Assembly (NCBI GenBank): GCA_936940865.1
Contig: CAKZJB010000038.1
Location: 1 to 54,938 of the forward strand
DNA length: 54,938 nt
Origin: an uncultured Asticcacaulis sp.
Lineage (GTDB): Bacteria; Pseudomonadota; Alphaproteobacteria; Caulobacterales; Caulobacteraceae
Reading direction: 5' to 3'
Below, piece by piece: positions 41,683 to 51,331 of this stretch. A program made the position numbers and the translations under genes. A model generated the notes under the pieces. The model ran no database searches. It saw only the letters and a program-made list of their open reading frames with translations, and had not been told where the DNA came from. Position 1 is the stretch's first letter, and every line of letters begins with the position of its first letter.

Positions 41683-44600
41683 ATGACAGGGGAACTGGCA
41701 GGGCTAACGGACGCAGAGCTACACCTGCATTATCGGTCTATTGGCAACAACCTGGCGGCGCTACAAGCGCTCAATCAGGTATTGTCTCGACGCGACACTG
41801 ATCTGGCATTCGACCTTTATATGCAGGTGGCAGCCGATATCGCGCGCTTGCGTCCCAAGACGGTGACGCCGGCTGGACGGTGGCTGAAGGCGTTCCTGAT
41901 CAGTCGTAGCTTAAGCGCACCCGACGGCCGGGCGCTGCATCGTTATCGTATGACGGACGATGAGTATAGGTCCCTCGCGACTGTCCTGCTGGACCGCGAG
42001 GGACGGCGTGCCATGGAGGCTGAGGACGATCAGATTGCGCGCCTCTTCGTCTTGTATGCTGCCGAATGGTTTCGCCGGGAAGCCGTTTCTTTGTTCCGGC
42101 GCTGGAATGATGTGGCGCCCGGCGTCGTGGGCTCGATTCACGACAATCATAAGCGCGCCTTGACCAACAAGGGGTTAGCCTATTGGAAACGTCCGTTGAT
42201 CATTGCATCGGACGGAAGCCGTGAGTTCATCATTTCGCTGTCCCTGCAAGGGGGAATACCGGCCAATGTCGTGCTCGAAGACTCGAGTGCGTCGCTCGGG
42301 GGCTATCTGCGGCTTGTTATGCGGCAAGGGTTGCAGGATGCGACCCTGGAGCATTTGATCACGGCCGCGCAGGCGCACAGCGAAGCTCTGCCACCCAGTT
42401 ACCGCTACGACGACTTCATCCGTCAATGCGCGGAATTGGCCGAGCGCCTGCTCTATTGGCGTCGTCAGGCCGAAGCGTCAGGCCTGAGCGTTGACCCTGT
42501 CGTCTATTTGGACAAACTGCACCCTGAATGGCGGCGCGATCTGCCGATCTACGTGCCTGCCGGACAAGATAGTGGCCTGACGCGTCTCCTGAACGGATTA
42601 ATGCGCGAAAAGCTGTCGATGCCCTACACCACAGGCATATCCGCGCGGCGCTTGTTAATCCTGAAGGACGGTCGCTGGCAGCAAGCTTTACGGTTGGCGG
42701 CAGACGGGGAAATTTCCAAACATCGGTTTCCGTCATTCCCGTTCGCGGCGCGGGTAGGGATCGTACCGTCTGGACATCTGGCGGATCAGGTGCCCGGGGA
42801 CTTCGCCGTAGCGTATCCGCCAGACGGTGACCAGGTCACCTGGCGCATTCGTCCGCGGATCAAATTGCTGCGGCCCTTAACGGATTTTGAATTCGCAAGC
42901 GCGGTGACGGTCAACCTCGTTGAAGGCGGTAGCAGCGTGACCTGGACGTGGCCCGGTGGTGAAGCCGTAAGCTCCGATCTGTGCGTTTTCGAAGCCGACG
43001 ACGGTAGCGGTGCTGTGCCGGAGGCCCTGGTGCTGAAGGCGCGCGGCTCGTACAGCTCCATGGCCAAGACATTGTACCTATGGGCGCCAGATAGCTGGCG
43101 CGTCGAAGGGGCTGACGTGACCTCGATGGGAAGCTTGTCGCTTCGTCGACCCGGGCAAATATATCGTCTGGATGCTGTGACCTATGTCATCCCCGATGAT
43201 GACGAGACGCGGTTCCGCATAGAGCCGGGCAGCGCAAATCGTGAAGAGCGTCTAAGGATTCCGACTATCAACCTCAATTTGGAGGCGGCGGATACGCGCA
43301 TTGCCTTTGCCCATTCTCCATTGCCAATCGAGATCGAAACGCATGGGCGAAGGCGGGCGCCAAAGCCTGGTGAAGTTTTCTGGCGTCGACCTGGCGAGCG
43401 TTGGCAACCGTATTCTCAGGCAGTGGGGGCCGAGGGATTGATTGAGATATCCTGGCGCGATCCACAAGCTGGCGTGCAAATCGAGAAACAGTGTCTGTGC
43501 CTTGTGCCGTCTGGCGCCAGAATAGAAGCGGCGCTTCGAAGCCAGACCGAAGCCGTCGTCAATCTGGATGCCTTGGATGGGTGGTCACTTAGCCTCGATG
43601 AATCGGGGGGCCACCTGGACTCTTTGACGCAAGGCAATTTGCGGCTGCGCTTCCACGACCGGCCTATTTTCCGCGTTCGAATGAGGCTTCAACCGCCGCA
43701 AGGGCAGTCTCTTGCTATTTGTTTGCCGGTACGGGCACGCGAAGCGGTGATTATTGGCGGCAATGGCCGCGTCATCGCGCCAGGCTCGACGCTCGACCTG
43801 CCGGCATTGCGCGGCGCGCGGCTGCTGTCGCAAGGCACAGCCCGGCTGCAAATGACGACGTCGACTATGGGAAAAGGGGAGGCGTTTGATCTTACCTTCA
43901 GCGACGAATATCCGCTCGCTAGCCTGCGTAGCGTCATGGAGGAAATGCTGGCGACTGCCGGAGAGCAGGATGCCAAAATCAAGCTGGTGTTTCTGGGGGA
44001 TACGCGACCCCCTATATGGGTGCAGCGGTATCGCTACGAACGCCCGGAGCCCACCACTCCGCTAGTTTTACCGGCCGGAGGTTTACCCGTCGCCCGTATG
44101 GTCTGTCAGCCCAAGTACGAACACGCGCTGACGGCTGTGGATGGCGGTTATATTTTGCCGGAAGCCTGCGTCGGCCCTACGCTTGTCTATCTTCGCGACG
44201 GTCCGGATATCCTGTCGCGCCCGTTGGCGGTGAGTGGTCCGGGTGATCTGCCGCCGACCACCGGACATCTCCGCGGCGCACTGACTGAAAGGGCTTATGA
44301 GCAACGGCAAAAAGCCCTCGATGAGGTCCTGCAGGGCTTCGCGTCTGAGCATGCCGATTTTGTCGATCTTGAATATTTCAACATCCATATTGCGGCTCTG
44401 AATGGCGTCCCCGCCACGGCTTTCGATGCCTTGAAGAGATTGGGGCAATCGCCTGAAGCTCTGACGAGGGTGCTTGTTCATGGCCGGGACGCCATAGGTG
44501 TTGAGGCGGTCTGGAAGCTTCAGAACGAATTGCCGTTCCTTTGGCTGGCTCTGCCTGTCCATGCATGGCGGTCGGCCTTTCATGCCGAGGCAGGGCGCTG

Positions 44601-45060
44601 GCTGGATGACCTTCGTGCAATCGAGCCGGGAATGCGATTGGTGATGGTCAAAGAGCAAATGCTCGGCTCGGCGGATCGAGTAATCGCCTGCGACGCGGCA
44701 CTAGCCACCATACTGACGCATATCAGTATACCCTTCACACCCGGTCCCCCGCCCGTGGATGTCAGGTCATCGGCCAACGCCTATATTGCGCGGTTTAGCG
44801 ACCATCCCGATCCTGCCGGGTTACGAATGTCGGCCCTGCCCATGGCATTAGCGCGGGCTGGGCTCGCTCTGCCGGAAGGACTCAGGCACTTCAGCCTTGA
44901 AGATTGGGGAGCGCTCGCCGCGCCCGGCGTCCTGGCAGCTGCCGCCTTGGGAAAGCTCCAACTTAATTCTGCGTTGGCTCTGGCTTTGCGGCGGGTGCTC
45001 CGTGACGCGCCGGACTACGTGTCCCAGGCCTACTCGGCCTTCTTCAATCTCTATAGGTAA
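41683..45060 (+). CDS. druH: DruH, large subunit of a Druantia type III defence system
   Basis: 1125 residues starting at ATG 41683 behind a GGGGGGAG ribosome site. No classical enzyme motif is visible; the protein is a mix of helical N- and C-terminal parts and a long beta-rich middle (about 330-830). Size, lack of motifs and position 5 bp before a ~2000-aa DUF1998 helicase match DruH (also annotated as the STY4851/ECs_5259 family), the partner of DruE in Druantia type III. The pair protects against phages by an unknown mechanism. Identification rests mainly on gene pairing and size, so the family should be confirmed by profile search. Confidence 0.75.
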   Translation: MTGELAGLTDAELHLHYRSIGNNLAALQALNQVLSRRDTDLAFDLYMQVAADIARLRPKTVTPAGRWLKAFLISRSLSAPDGRALHRYRMTDDEYRSLATVLLDREGRRAMEAEDDQIARLFVLYAAEWFRREAVSLFRRWNDVAPGVVGSIHDNHKRALTNKGLAYWKRPLIIASDGSREFIISLSLQGGIPANVVLEDSSASLGGYLRLVMRQGLQDATLEHLITAAQAHSEALPPSYRYDDFIRQCAELAERLLYWRRQAEASGLSVDPVVYLDKLHPEWRRDLPIYVPAGQDSGLTRLLNGLMREKLSMPYTTGISARRLLILKDGRWQQALRLAADGEISKHRFPSFPFAARVGIVPSGHLADQVPGDFAVAYPPDGDQVTWRIRPRIKLLRPLTDFEFASAVTVNLVEGGSSVTWTWPGGEAVSSDLCVFEADDGSGAVPEALVLKARGSYSSMAKTLYLWAPDSWRVEGADVTSMGSLSLRRPGQIYRLDAVTYVIPDDDETRFRIEPGSANREERLRIPTINLNLEAADTRIAFAHSPLPIEIETHGRRRAPKPGEVFWRRPGERWQPYSQAVGAEGLIEISWRDPQAGVQIEKQCLCLVPSGARIEAALRSQTEAVVNLDALDGWSLSLDESGGHLDSLTQGNLRLRFHDRPIFRVRMRLQPPQGQSLAICLPVRAREAVIIGGNGRVIAPGSTLDLPALRGARLLSQGTARLQMTTSTMGKGEAFDLTFSDEYPLASLRSVMEEMLATAGEQDAKIKLVFLGDTRPPIWVQRYRYERPEPTTPLVLPAGGLPVARMVCQPKYEHALTAVDGGYILPEACVGPTLVYLRDGPDILSRPLAVSGPGDLPPTTGHLRGALTERAYEQRQKALDEVLQGFASEHADFVDLEYFNIHIAALNGVPATAFDALKRLGQSPEALTRVLVHGRDAIGVEAVWKLQNELPFLWLALPVHAWRSAFHAEAGRWLDDLRAIEPGMRLVMVKEQMLGSADRVIACDAALATILTHISIPFTPGPPPVDVRSSANAYIARFSDHPDPAGLRMSALPMALARAGLALPEGLRHFSLEDWGALAAPGVLAAAALGKLQLNSALALALRRVLRDAPDYVSQAYSAFFNLYR

Positions 45061-45065
45061 TCCAC

Positions 45066-48000
45066 GTGACGCCCTTTTCCACACTTGAAGATATCAACCA
45101 GCGCGGGACAGAGGCGATCATCGCGCAGTCGGGGCTCAGTCACGCGGGCCTTAAAGCCGAGCTGCGCGCACTGTTTTCTGGGGGGCGAGGGCCCCAAGGC
45201 CGCTTGCTAGCAGAACCCGTTCTTGAGGCTGCACATCCTTACATACCTGCAGATCGAACCTTGGCCGAGGTGCCGTCGGATGTGCTCCATCCGCGGTTTG
45301 TCCAGATCGTTTCCGGCCTTGATGAGCGGGACGATTATCGCTTTCCCGGGCACCGGAAGCCTTTCCGGCATCAGTACGCGGCCTGGCGTACCCTTAGCGA
45401 TCACCAAAACCCACAGTCCGTATTGGTCACTTCGGGGACGGGCTCCGGGAAAACAGAGTGCTTCCTTTTTCCTATCCTCAGCGATCTGACGCGACAGGCT
45501 GAGGGACAGCCCGGGCCGTTGGAAGGTGTGCAGGCGCTGATGCTCTATCCCCTCAACGCGCTGATTGAGAGCCAGAGGTTGCGTCTGTCGGCCTGGACAC
45601 ATCCCATGAATGGCAGGGTCCGCTACGCCCTGTACAATGGCGATATGGAGAACGACCTGAAGGCGGACGTGCGCCGGTCAAATATGAAGGCGGAACCTGA
45701 ACGCGTTCCTGATCGCAAAACTCTCCGCGAAACGCCGCCGCCTATGTTGGTGACCAATATTACGATGCTGGAGTACATGCTGGCCCGGATCGAGGACCAG
45801 CCGATTATCGAGAAATCGCGTGGCAAGTTAAAGTGGATCGTCCTTGACGAGGCGCACTCACTGGTCGGGGCGGCGGCGGCCGAAATCGCCCTGCTATTGC
45901 GTCGGGTGCTGCTGGCATTTGACGTCAAGCCAGAGGATGTCCACTTTGTGGCGACCTCGGCCACGATCGGCGAAGGATCGGACATCCCTCAGCGTCTGAA
46001 GGCGTTTCTGGCGGAAATCGGCGGTATACGCGACGACCAGGTCCACGTAATCGAAGGCGCACGCCAGCCGCCTGGGCGTCCGTCAGACGGTAGACGCATT
46101 GCGGATCTGGAGTCGCAGACACCGGAGGCCCTTTATGACGGATTGGCCAGCGACCCAGACGTTTGGGCCGTGGTGGAGGGGTTGCTCAAGACCGCACGAC
46201 CCTTGTCAGCCTTCGCGCCTTTAGCTCGGCGCTATGGCCTGGAGGCCGAAGGGTTCGTGACTCAGATGTCGCGCGCTGAGCGCCGCAATCCCGTGACGGG
46301 GGACAGCGAGCGTCTTTTGCCACTGAGAATTCATGCATTTGAACGCTCGGTGCCGGGAGTATGGGCCTGCCTTAACGGGAACTGCGGGCCATCGGTTGCC
46401 AATTGGCCGTTCGGACGCCTGTTTAGCGAGCGGGCGGACCAATGCCCCGACTGTGGCTCACCTGCGCTGGAGATACTTAGTTGCATTGAATGTGGAGCAC
46501 CGATGCTAACCGCGGTCGAGAGCCGTCACGGCCGGTTGGTATCGCCGGGCAGGCAGGAGGCGCGTGACGAGTTTGCCATCGAAGCTGCGCGTGATGCAGA
46601 GGAAGCAGGTGACGATGAAGCCTCAGTGACTGAAGAGGTTGAAGCTGAAGCGCCTGCCATGCGTGAGCGTTATCTCATACCTGTTGCGCCAAGCGCGGCG
46701 GCCCGCTCAATTCATGTCGATCTGGCCACCGGGTGTATCGTCGCGCAGGCAGGCGACGGCATAAGGACTTTCAAAGCGGAACTTCGCAATGAGAGCGACA
46801 CGGATTGCCCCTGCTGCGAGGCTAACGCGCGGGACACTAACGTCATTCGTCCTCTGCGGTTTGGCGCACCGTTCATGATCGGCACCGTGGCGCCCCTTCT
46901 GCTGGACAGCATCGCGCCCAAGGTTTCGGATCAATCTGCCCCGTACGGCGGGCGCGGGCTGTTATCGTTTACCGATAGCCGCCAGGGCACCGCCCGCATG
47001 TCCGCGAAAATACAGGCCGAAGCTGAGCGCAACTTTGTTCGCTCATTCATCTATCATAGCGTTCAAAGTTCGTTGGCCTCGACACAACTTGAAAGTCCTG
47101 AAGCGGAGACTCTGCGTAAGGATATCGCTATGCTTCAGGCCGCGGCGGAGGCGCCGGCCGTAGCCGAGTGGATTCGACAAAAGCAGGCCAGGCTCGCTGA
47201 GTTATCTCAAAGCAACACCGAAGGAGTGAGCTGGAATGGCTTGATCGACAGGTTGTCGGAGCGCGTCGAAACGCACGAGTGGATTGCCGCTGTGTGGGGG
47301 GCACGTGAAGCCGATTACAGCCAGCCACGCCGTTTGGCTGAATTTCTGGTCCTGCGAGAACTGGCTCGCCGGCCTCGTCGTGCCAATTCCGTCGAAACCT
47401 TGGGTCTGGCGCGTCTGCGTTTTCCAATTATTGATGACGTTCGAAGTGCCCCCGACGCATTCTCGCGCCATGGGAGGTCGCTACAGGACTGGAAAGACTA
47501 CCTCTCAGCTGTCGTAACCCATTTTGTGCGAAATAATCGCTGCGTAGATTTTGCCGACGTTCACCGTAATTGGCTTTTGCCGCGTCAAGGTCAGCCGCCG
47601 CGGCCGGGCTATTTAAAGGGCCTTTTGCCACCTGGACAACACTACGACGGCACCTCGCGTGTAAAATGGCCGAACGCGCACGCGCAGCAGGGGAACCGGT
47701 CGGGTCCAATAACCATGCTGGTGCGCGGGCTGGGACTGGATCTAACGAACGCAGGGGATCGCGACGATTTGGATGTTTGTTTACGCGAGGCATGGGATCG
47801 AATTTCCATGTTGCTCACCAACAATCCGGATCGCCGTGGGCTCGATTTTACGAAGGCCTTCATCGCGCCAGTGACAACAGCCTATATTTGCCCAGAAACG
47901 CGACGCCTGCTCGATGTAGCACCGTTCGGTCAGACGCCATACGCCAAAGGACTTCTAAAACTGGAGAAGCATAGGGTCGAGGCGGTAAACGTTCCGCCAC

Positions 48001-51000
48001 ACCCCATGCCCATGCTGGGGGATTTCGATGAAATCGAGGCTTCCGACGCGATCCGGAGTTGGCTGTCTTCTGATGAACACATCCGGGCTCTGCGTGAAGG
48101 CGGGCAATGGAACAACATCTCCGACCGCATCGCGCACTTCGCACAGTATGCTCGTTCGGCCGAGCATTCGGCGCAACAGCCCTCGAAGATTTTGCGCCGA
48201 TACGAAGATGAGTTCAAGGACGGGCGCATTAACATTCTCAACTGTTCGACGACCATGGAAATGGGTGTCGACATCGGGTCAGTGTCGACAGTGATGATGA
48301 CCAACGTCCCGCCGTCGATCGCCAATTATCGTCAACGCGTTGGCCGCGCTGGCCGCCGCGGGCAAGCCATGTCGATGGCCTTCACCTATTGCAAGGATCG
48401 GCCGCTCGATCGGGAAGCGTTCTCCAAACCTATAGATTATCTGGGTCGCCGTATGGCGCCGCCCAAGGTCGCCCTCTCAAGCCGCCCCATCGTACAGAGG
48501 CACGTCAACGCTTATCTTCTCCGCGCCTTTCTGATCGAGCGTGCGGGGGACGTTTTGCGCATGAAGATCGGCGCGTTTATGGGCTGCGGCGCGCAAATCG
48601 GGGAAGCGCGGACAAAACGCGAAGAGCGTCCAGTGAGCCGTTTCAGCGAATGGCTGGGTCTGCCGGAGACCCAAAAGCGTCATAAGACCGCCGTTGAAGG
48701 CCTTGTCGCGCGTTCCGTACTTGAAGGCGAAACTGGACTTCTTGACGATGCAAAGATGGCTATTGATGCGGTCGAAGAGCGTTTTGTCAGCGAATGGCAG
48801 GGCTTTCAAGAACTGGCCCGCGAAGAGGGTGCGAATGCCAAGCAGACACGTATGGGTGTTGAGCTTCGTCGGCTTTGCGACGACTTTCTGTTAAGCGCGC
48901 TGGCGGATCGCGGCTTCCTGCCCGGGCATGGGTTCCCCACTAACGTCGTTACGTTCATTCCAAAAAAGGCGCCGCATTTGCCCGAGACGGCAGACGGCAC
49001 GCGGTCTTTTCGGGCGGTAGGGCCTCAACGGTCGTTGGATTTGGCCATCCGCGACTATGCGCCTGGGTCCGAAGTGGTGTTGGACGGCCTTGTACACCGA
49101 AGCGCTGGCGTCACGCTCAACTGGAAGCGTCCCGCCTCCGAGGAAAAGGTGAGCGAAGTGCAGTCGCTCAGCTACCACTGGCACTGCAACGATTGCGGCG
49201 CGAGCGATTCGACTAAACGTTTTCCGGACATCTGCACCGCGTGCGGCTCAAGCGATCTTGATCAGACGGAGTATTTGCGGCCGGCGGGCTTTACCGTGGA
49301 CCCACGTGAAAAATACCACGCCGATACCGATGTAATAAGTTATGTGCCCGCTCAGCCGCCTGAGGTCTCAACGAGGGATGCGCCTTGGCGCGCCTTACCG
49401 TGGCCGGACACGGGGCGAATGCGGCAGTCGCGCACTGGTCGCGTTTTCTACGCCAACTACGGCCCAAGTGGTAATAAGTATGCCATTTGTCTGCATTGCG
49501 GACGGGCGGAGGCCGAGCCGCCGGAGGGTAGTGATCGGATACCATTGGAGGAACACAAGCCACTACGCTGGGGACGATCCGAAAGTCACGATCGCTGCCA
49601 GGGAAATGACAATGCCTGGAAGATAAAGCGCCATATTGCGTTGGGACATGAGATCACCACCGATGTCGTCGAGTTGCAGCTCGCCCGCAAAATGAGCGAA
49701 GGAGCTGCCAATGCGCTGGCAATTGCGTTGCGAGAAGGTCTGGCGCGTCAGCTGGGAGTTGGGGCCGATGAGATGGGCTTTACTACTCGATCCATGCCCG
49801 GCCCGTATGGCGCCGCTTCGCCCTCACTACTGCTCTTCGATAAGGCGGCGGGAGGTGCGGGTTTCGCGGTATCGCTTGAACAAAATCTGCCGGCTGTCTT
49901 AAAGGAATGCGAGGACGTTCTTAACTGCCAAACCCCGGGATGCATGAAGGCATGCGCGGCTTGTGTGTTAACCTCAGACGCGCCAGATCGTGAAGAGGCG
50001 CTCGATCGGTCCGAAGCCTTGGACTATCTGCGGGCTCACCTATTGCTTGCTACCGAATTATCGCCTGAAGACCGCTTGGTGCCAGATGCTCATTTGGCCA
50101 TCTCCGTCCTCAATGAGATTGACCGTTTGCTCATGGACACCCAGACACCGCGTCTTTTTGTTTATTTGCCGGCTGATGCAGACCCTGCCCGTCTAGATGA
50201 ATGGGCTGCGGCTTCCGCTCTGGCGGGATGGAGCCGACGGGGATATCAGGTAACGCTCGTCGTCGAACCTGATTGGCTTAAAGCCTTAGATATGGCCAGT
50301 CGCATGGCATTGCGAGACTTCGCCCTAAGCTCGCAACTGACTCTAGGTGAGGGCGCTCCGCCGCTCAACGGTGCCACCGTATTGGCGGTGTTGGAAGGGC
50401 CGTCCGAAAGTTACATTTGGGCCTGCCGCAAGGCGCAGGCTGGTGAGGTGAGTGCCTATTGGGGGCAAGCCTCTAGTGCGCCTGTTATTCGTGGAACGCT
50501 GGCTACACGGATAAAGGTGGCGGCGATTGACCTGAATGCCTTACTACCGAAGCCGGGGGCGCGCTTTAAAGCTATTACGACCGAACTGGACCAGATGATT
50601 GATCGCTGGGGAACTGTTATGGCGAGGCACATTATCGAGCAACTTAAGGCCTGCGGCGTGAACGTTGCAGGCCAAATCAAACAGGTGACCTATTACGATC
50701 CATATGTCCGCAGCCCCATCGTAGGTAGGCTGTTTCTTGATACCGTTGCAGCTTTGCAGGCGATAAATAGCGCCAAGATCGCCATTGTCCTTCGGACTGA
50801 GGTGCCGGTCAGTGATCGGGGCCAGCCCTGGCTAATCAATCATGCTTGGCCAGATAGTGACGCGGCTGAAAAAGGGCTGATGGCTTATGCCGAGCGCCTC
50901 GACCTTGATCTGAAAGTCGAAATCCAAAAAGTGCCGCACGGACGCTACATGGTCTGTCGGCTCGAAGGGGGGCGTGAAGTGCAGATTGTTATGGATCAGG

Positions 51001-51152
51001 GCTTCGGCGCCTGGTGTTTGCCGCGAGATAGTAATCAGCGCTTCGCCTTCGCGGCTGCTCCCTCGGCGCAGGCGGCGGATCTAAGTGCGGTTAAAGGACC
51101 GGTACGGCGGCAAAGTCACCAGCTTTCTTACCTTGTAGCGGTTGCGGATTGA
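45066..51152 (+). CDS. druE: DruE, DUF1998 helicase of a Druantia type III defence system
   Basis: 2028 residues from GTG 45066. Walker A SGTGSGKT (123-130), DEAH box 261-264 (WIVLDEAHSL), VATSATIG, and the C-terminal helicase motif QRVGRAGRRGQ (near 1090). Zinc-finger-like Cys groups occur near 434-478 (CPDCGSPA, CIECGAPM) and 1373-1395 (CNDCGAS, CTACGSSD). The DUF1998 region is near 1595-1632 (GGAGFAVSLEQNL, then CQTPGCMKACAACV). A further ~400 residues follow with no motif I recognise. DruE is the common subunit of Druantia systems; DISARM DrmA/DrmB share the helicase/DUF1998 theme but are shorter. It ends the 21-kb defence run. Confidence 0.85.
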   Translation: MTPFSTLEDINQRGTEAIIAQSGLSHAGLKAELRALFSGGRGPQGRLLAEPVLEAAHPYIPADRTLAEVPSDVLHPRFVQIVSGLDERDDYRFPGHRKPFRHQYAAWRTLSDHQNPQSVLVTSGTGSGKTECFLFPILSDLTRQAEGQPGPLEGVQALMLYPLNALIESQRLRLSAWTHPMNGRVRYALYNGDMENDLKADVRRSNMKAEPERVPDRKTLRETPPPMLVTNITMLEYMLARIEDQPIIEKSRGKLKWIVLDEAHSLVGAAAAEIALLLRRVLLAFDVKPEDVHFVATSATIGEGSDIPQRLKAFLAEIGGIRDDQVHVIEGARQPPGRPSDGRRIADLESQTPEALYDGLASDPDVWAVVEGLLKTARPLSAFAPLARRYGLEAEGFVTQMSRAERRNPVTGDSERLLPLRIHAFERSVPGVWACLNGNCGPSVANWPFGRLFSERADQCPDCGSPALEILSCIECGAPMLTAVESRHGRLVSPGRQEARDEFAIEAARDAEEAGDDEASVTEEVEAEAPAMRERYLIPVAPSAAARSIHVDLATGCIVAQAGDGIRTFKAELRNESDTDCPCCEANARDTNVIRPLRFGAPFMIGTVAPLLLDSIAPKVSDQSAPYGGRGLLSFTDSRQGTARMSAKIQAEAERNFVRSFIYHSVQSSLASTQLESPEAETLRKDIAMLQAAAEAPAVAEWIRQKQARLAELSQSNTEGVSWNGLIDRLSERVETHEWIAAVWGAREADYSQPRRLAEFLVLRELARRPRRANSVETLGLARLRFPIIDDVRSAPDAFSRHGRSLQDWKDYLSAVVTHFVRNNRCVDFADVHRNWLLPRQGQPPRPGYLKGLLPPGQHYDGTSRVKWPNAHAQQGNRSGPITMLVRGLGLDLTNAGDRDDLDVCLREAWDRISMLLTNNPDRRGLDFTKAFIAPVTTAYICPETRRLLDVAPFGQTPYAKGLLKLEKHRVEAVNVPPHPMPMLGDFDEIEASDAIRSWLSSDEHIRALREGGQWNNISDRIAHFAQYARSAEHSAQQPSKILRRYEDEFKDGRINILNCSTTMEMGVDIGSVSTVMMTNVPPSIANYRQRVGRAGRRGQAMSMAFTYCKDRPLDREAFSKPIDYLGRRMAPPKVALSSRPIVQRHVNAYLLRAFLIERAGDVLRMKIGAFMGCGAQIGEARTKREERPVSRFSEWLGLPETQKRHKTAVEGLVARSVLEGETGLLDDAKMAIDAVEERFVSEWQGFQELAREEGANAKQTRMGVELRRLCDDFLLSALADRGFLPGHGFPTNVVTFIPKKAPHLPETADGTRSFRAVGPQRSLDLAIRDYAPGSEVVLDGLVHRSAGVTLNWKRPASEEKVSEVQSLSYHWHCNDCGASDSTKRFPDICTACGSSDLDQTEYLRPAGFTVDPREKYHADTDVISYVPAQPPEVSTRDAPWRALPWPDTGRMRQSRTGRVFYANYGPSGNKYAICLHCGRAEAEPPEGSDRIPLEEHKPLRWGRSESHDRCQGNDNAWKIKRHIALGHEITTDVVELQLARKMSEGAANALAIALREGLARQLGVGADEMGFTTRSMPGPYGAASPSLLLFDKAAGGAGFAVSLEQNLPAVLKECEDVLNCQTPGCMKACAACVLTSDAPDREEALDRSEALDYLRAHLLLATELSPEDRLVPDAHLAISVLNEIDRLLMDTQTPRLFVYLPADADPARLDEWAAASALAGWSRRGYQVTLVVEPDWLKALDMASRMALRDFALSSQLTLGEGAPPLNGATVLAVLEGPSESYIWACRKAQAGEVSAYWGQASSAPVIRGTLATRIKVAAIDLNALLPKPGARFKAITTELDQMIDRWGTVMARHIIEQLKACGVNVAGQIKQVTYYDPYVRSPIVGRLFLDTVAALQAINSAKIAIVLRTEVPVSDRGQPWLINHAWPDSDAAEKGLMAYAERLDLDLKVEIQKVPHGRYMVCRLEGGREVQIVMDQGFGAWCLPRDSNQRFAFAAAPSAQAADLSAVKGPVRRQSHQLSYLVAVAD

Positions 51153-51331
51153 GCATCGAACATCATCCCAGCCTACCTTAACGCCTTGGGCGACACAAAG
51201 GTCAAAGCGGCAGGTTTACCGGGCGCGGGGGGACGGCGGGCATCAAAAGGGTAGGAGCCGCCTCGTCGAAGAAAATCAACGTGCGTTTTTTGATCTGGCT
51301 GGTTTAGTCTCAGCGGGTGCCGTCTGGGTGA

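Noticed and set aside
45066-51152. DISARM DrmA/DrmB assignment for the DUF1998 helicase
   Set aside because: DISARM needs separate DrmA and DrmB plus DrmC (PLD) and its own methylase in a set order; here one 2028-aa protein pairs with a ~1100-aa partner, as in Druantia III.
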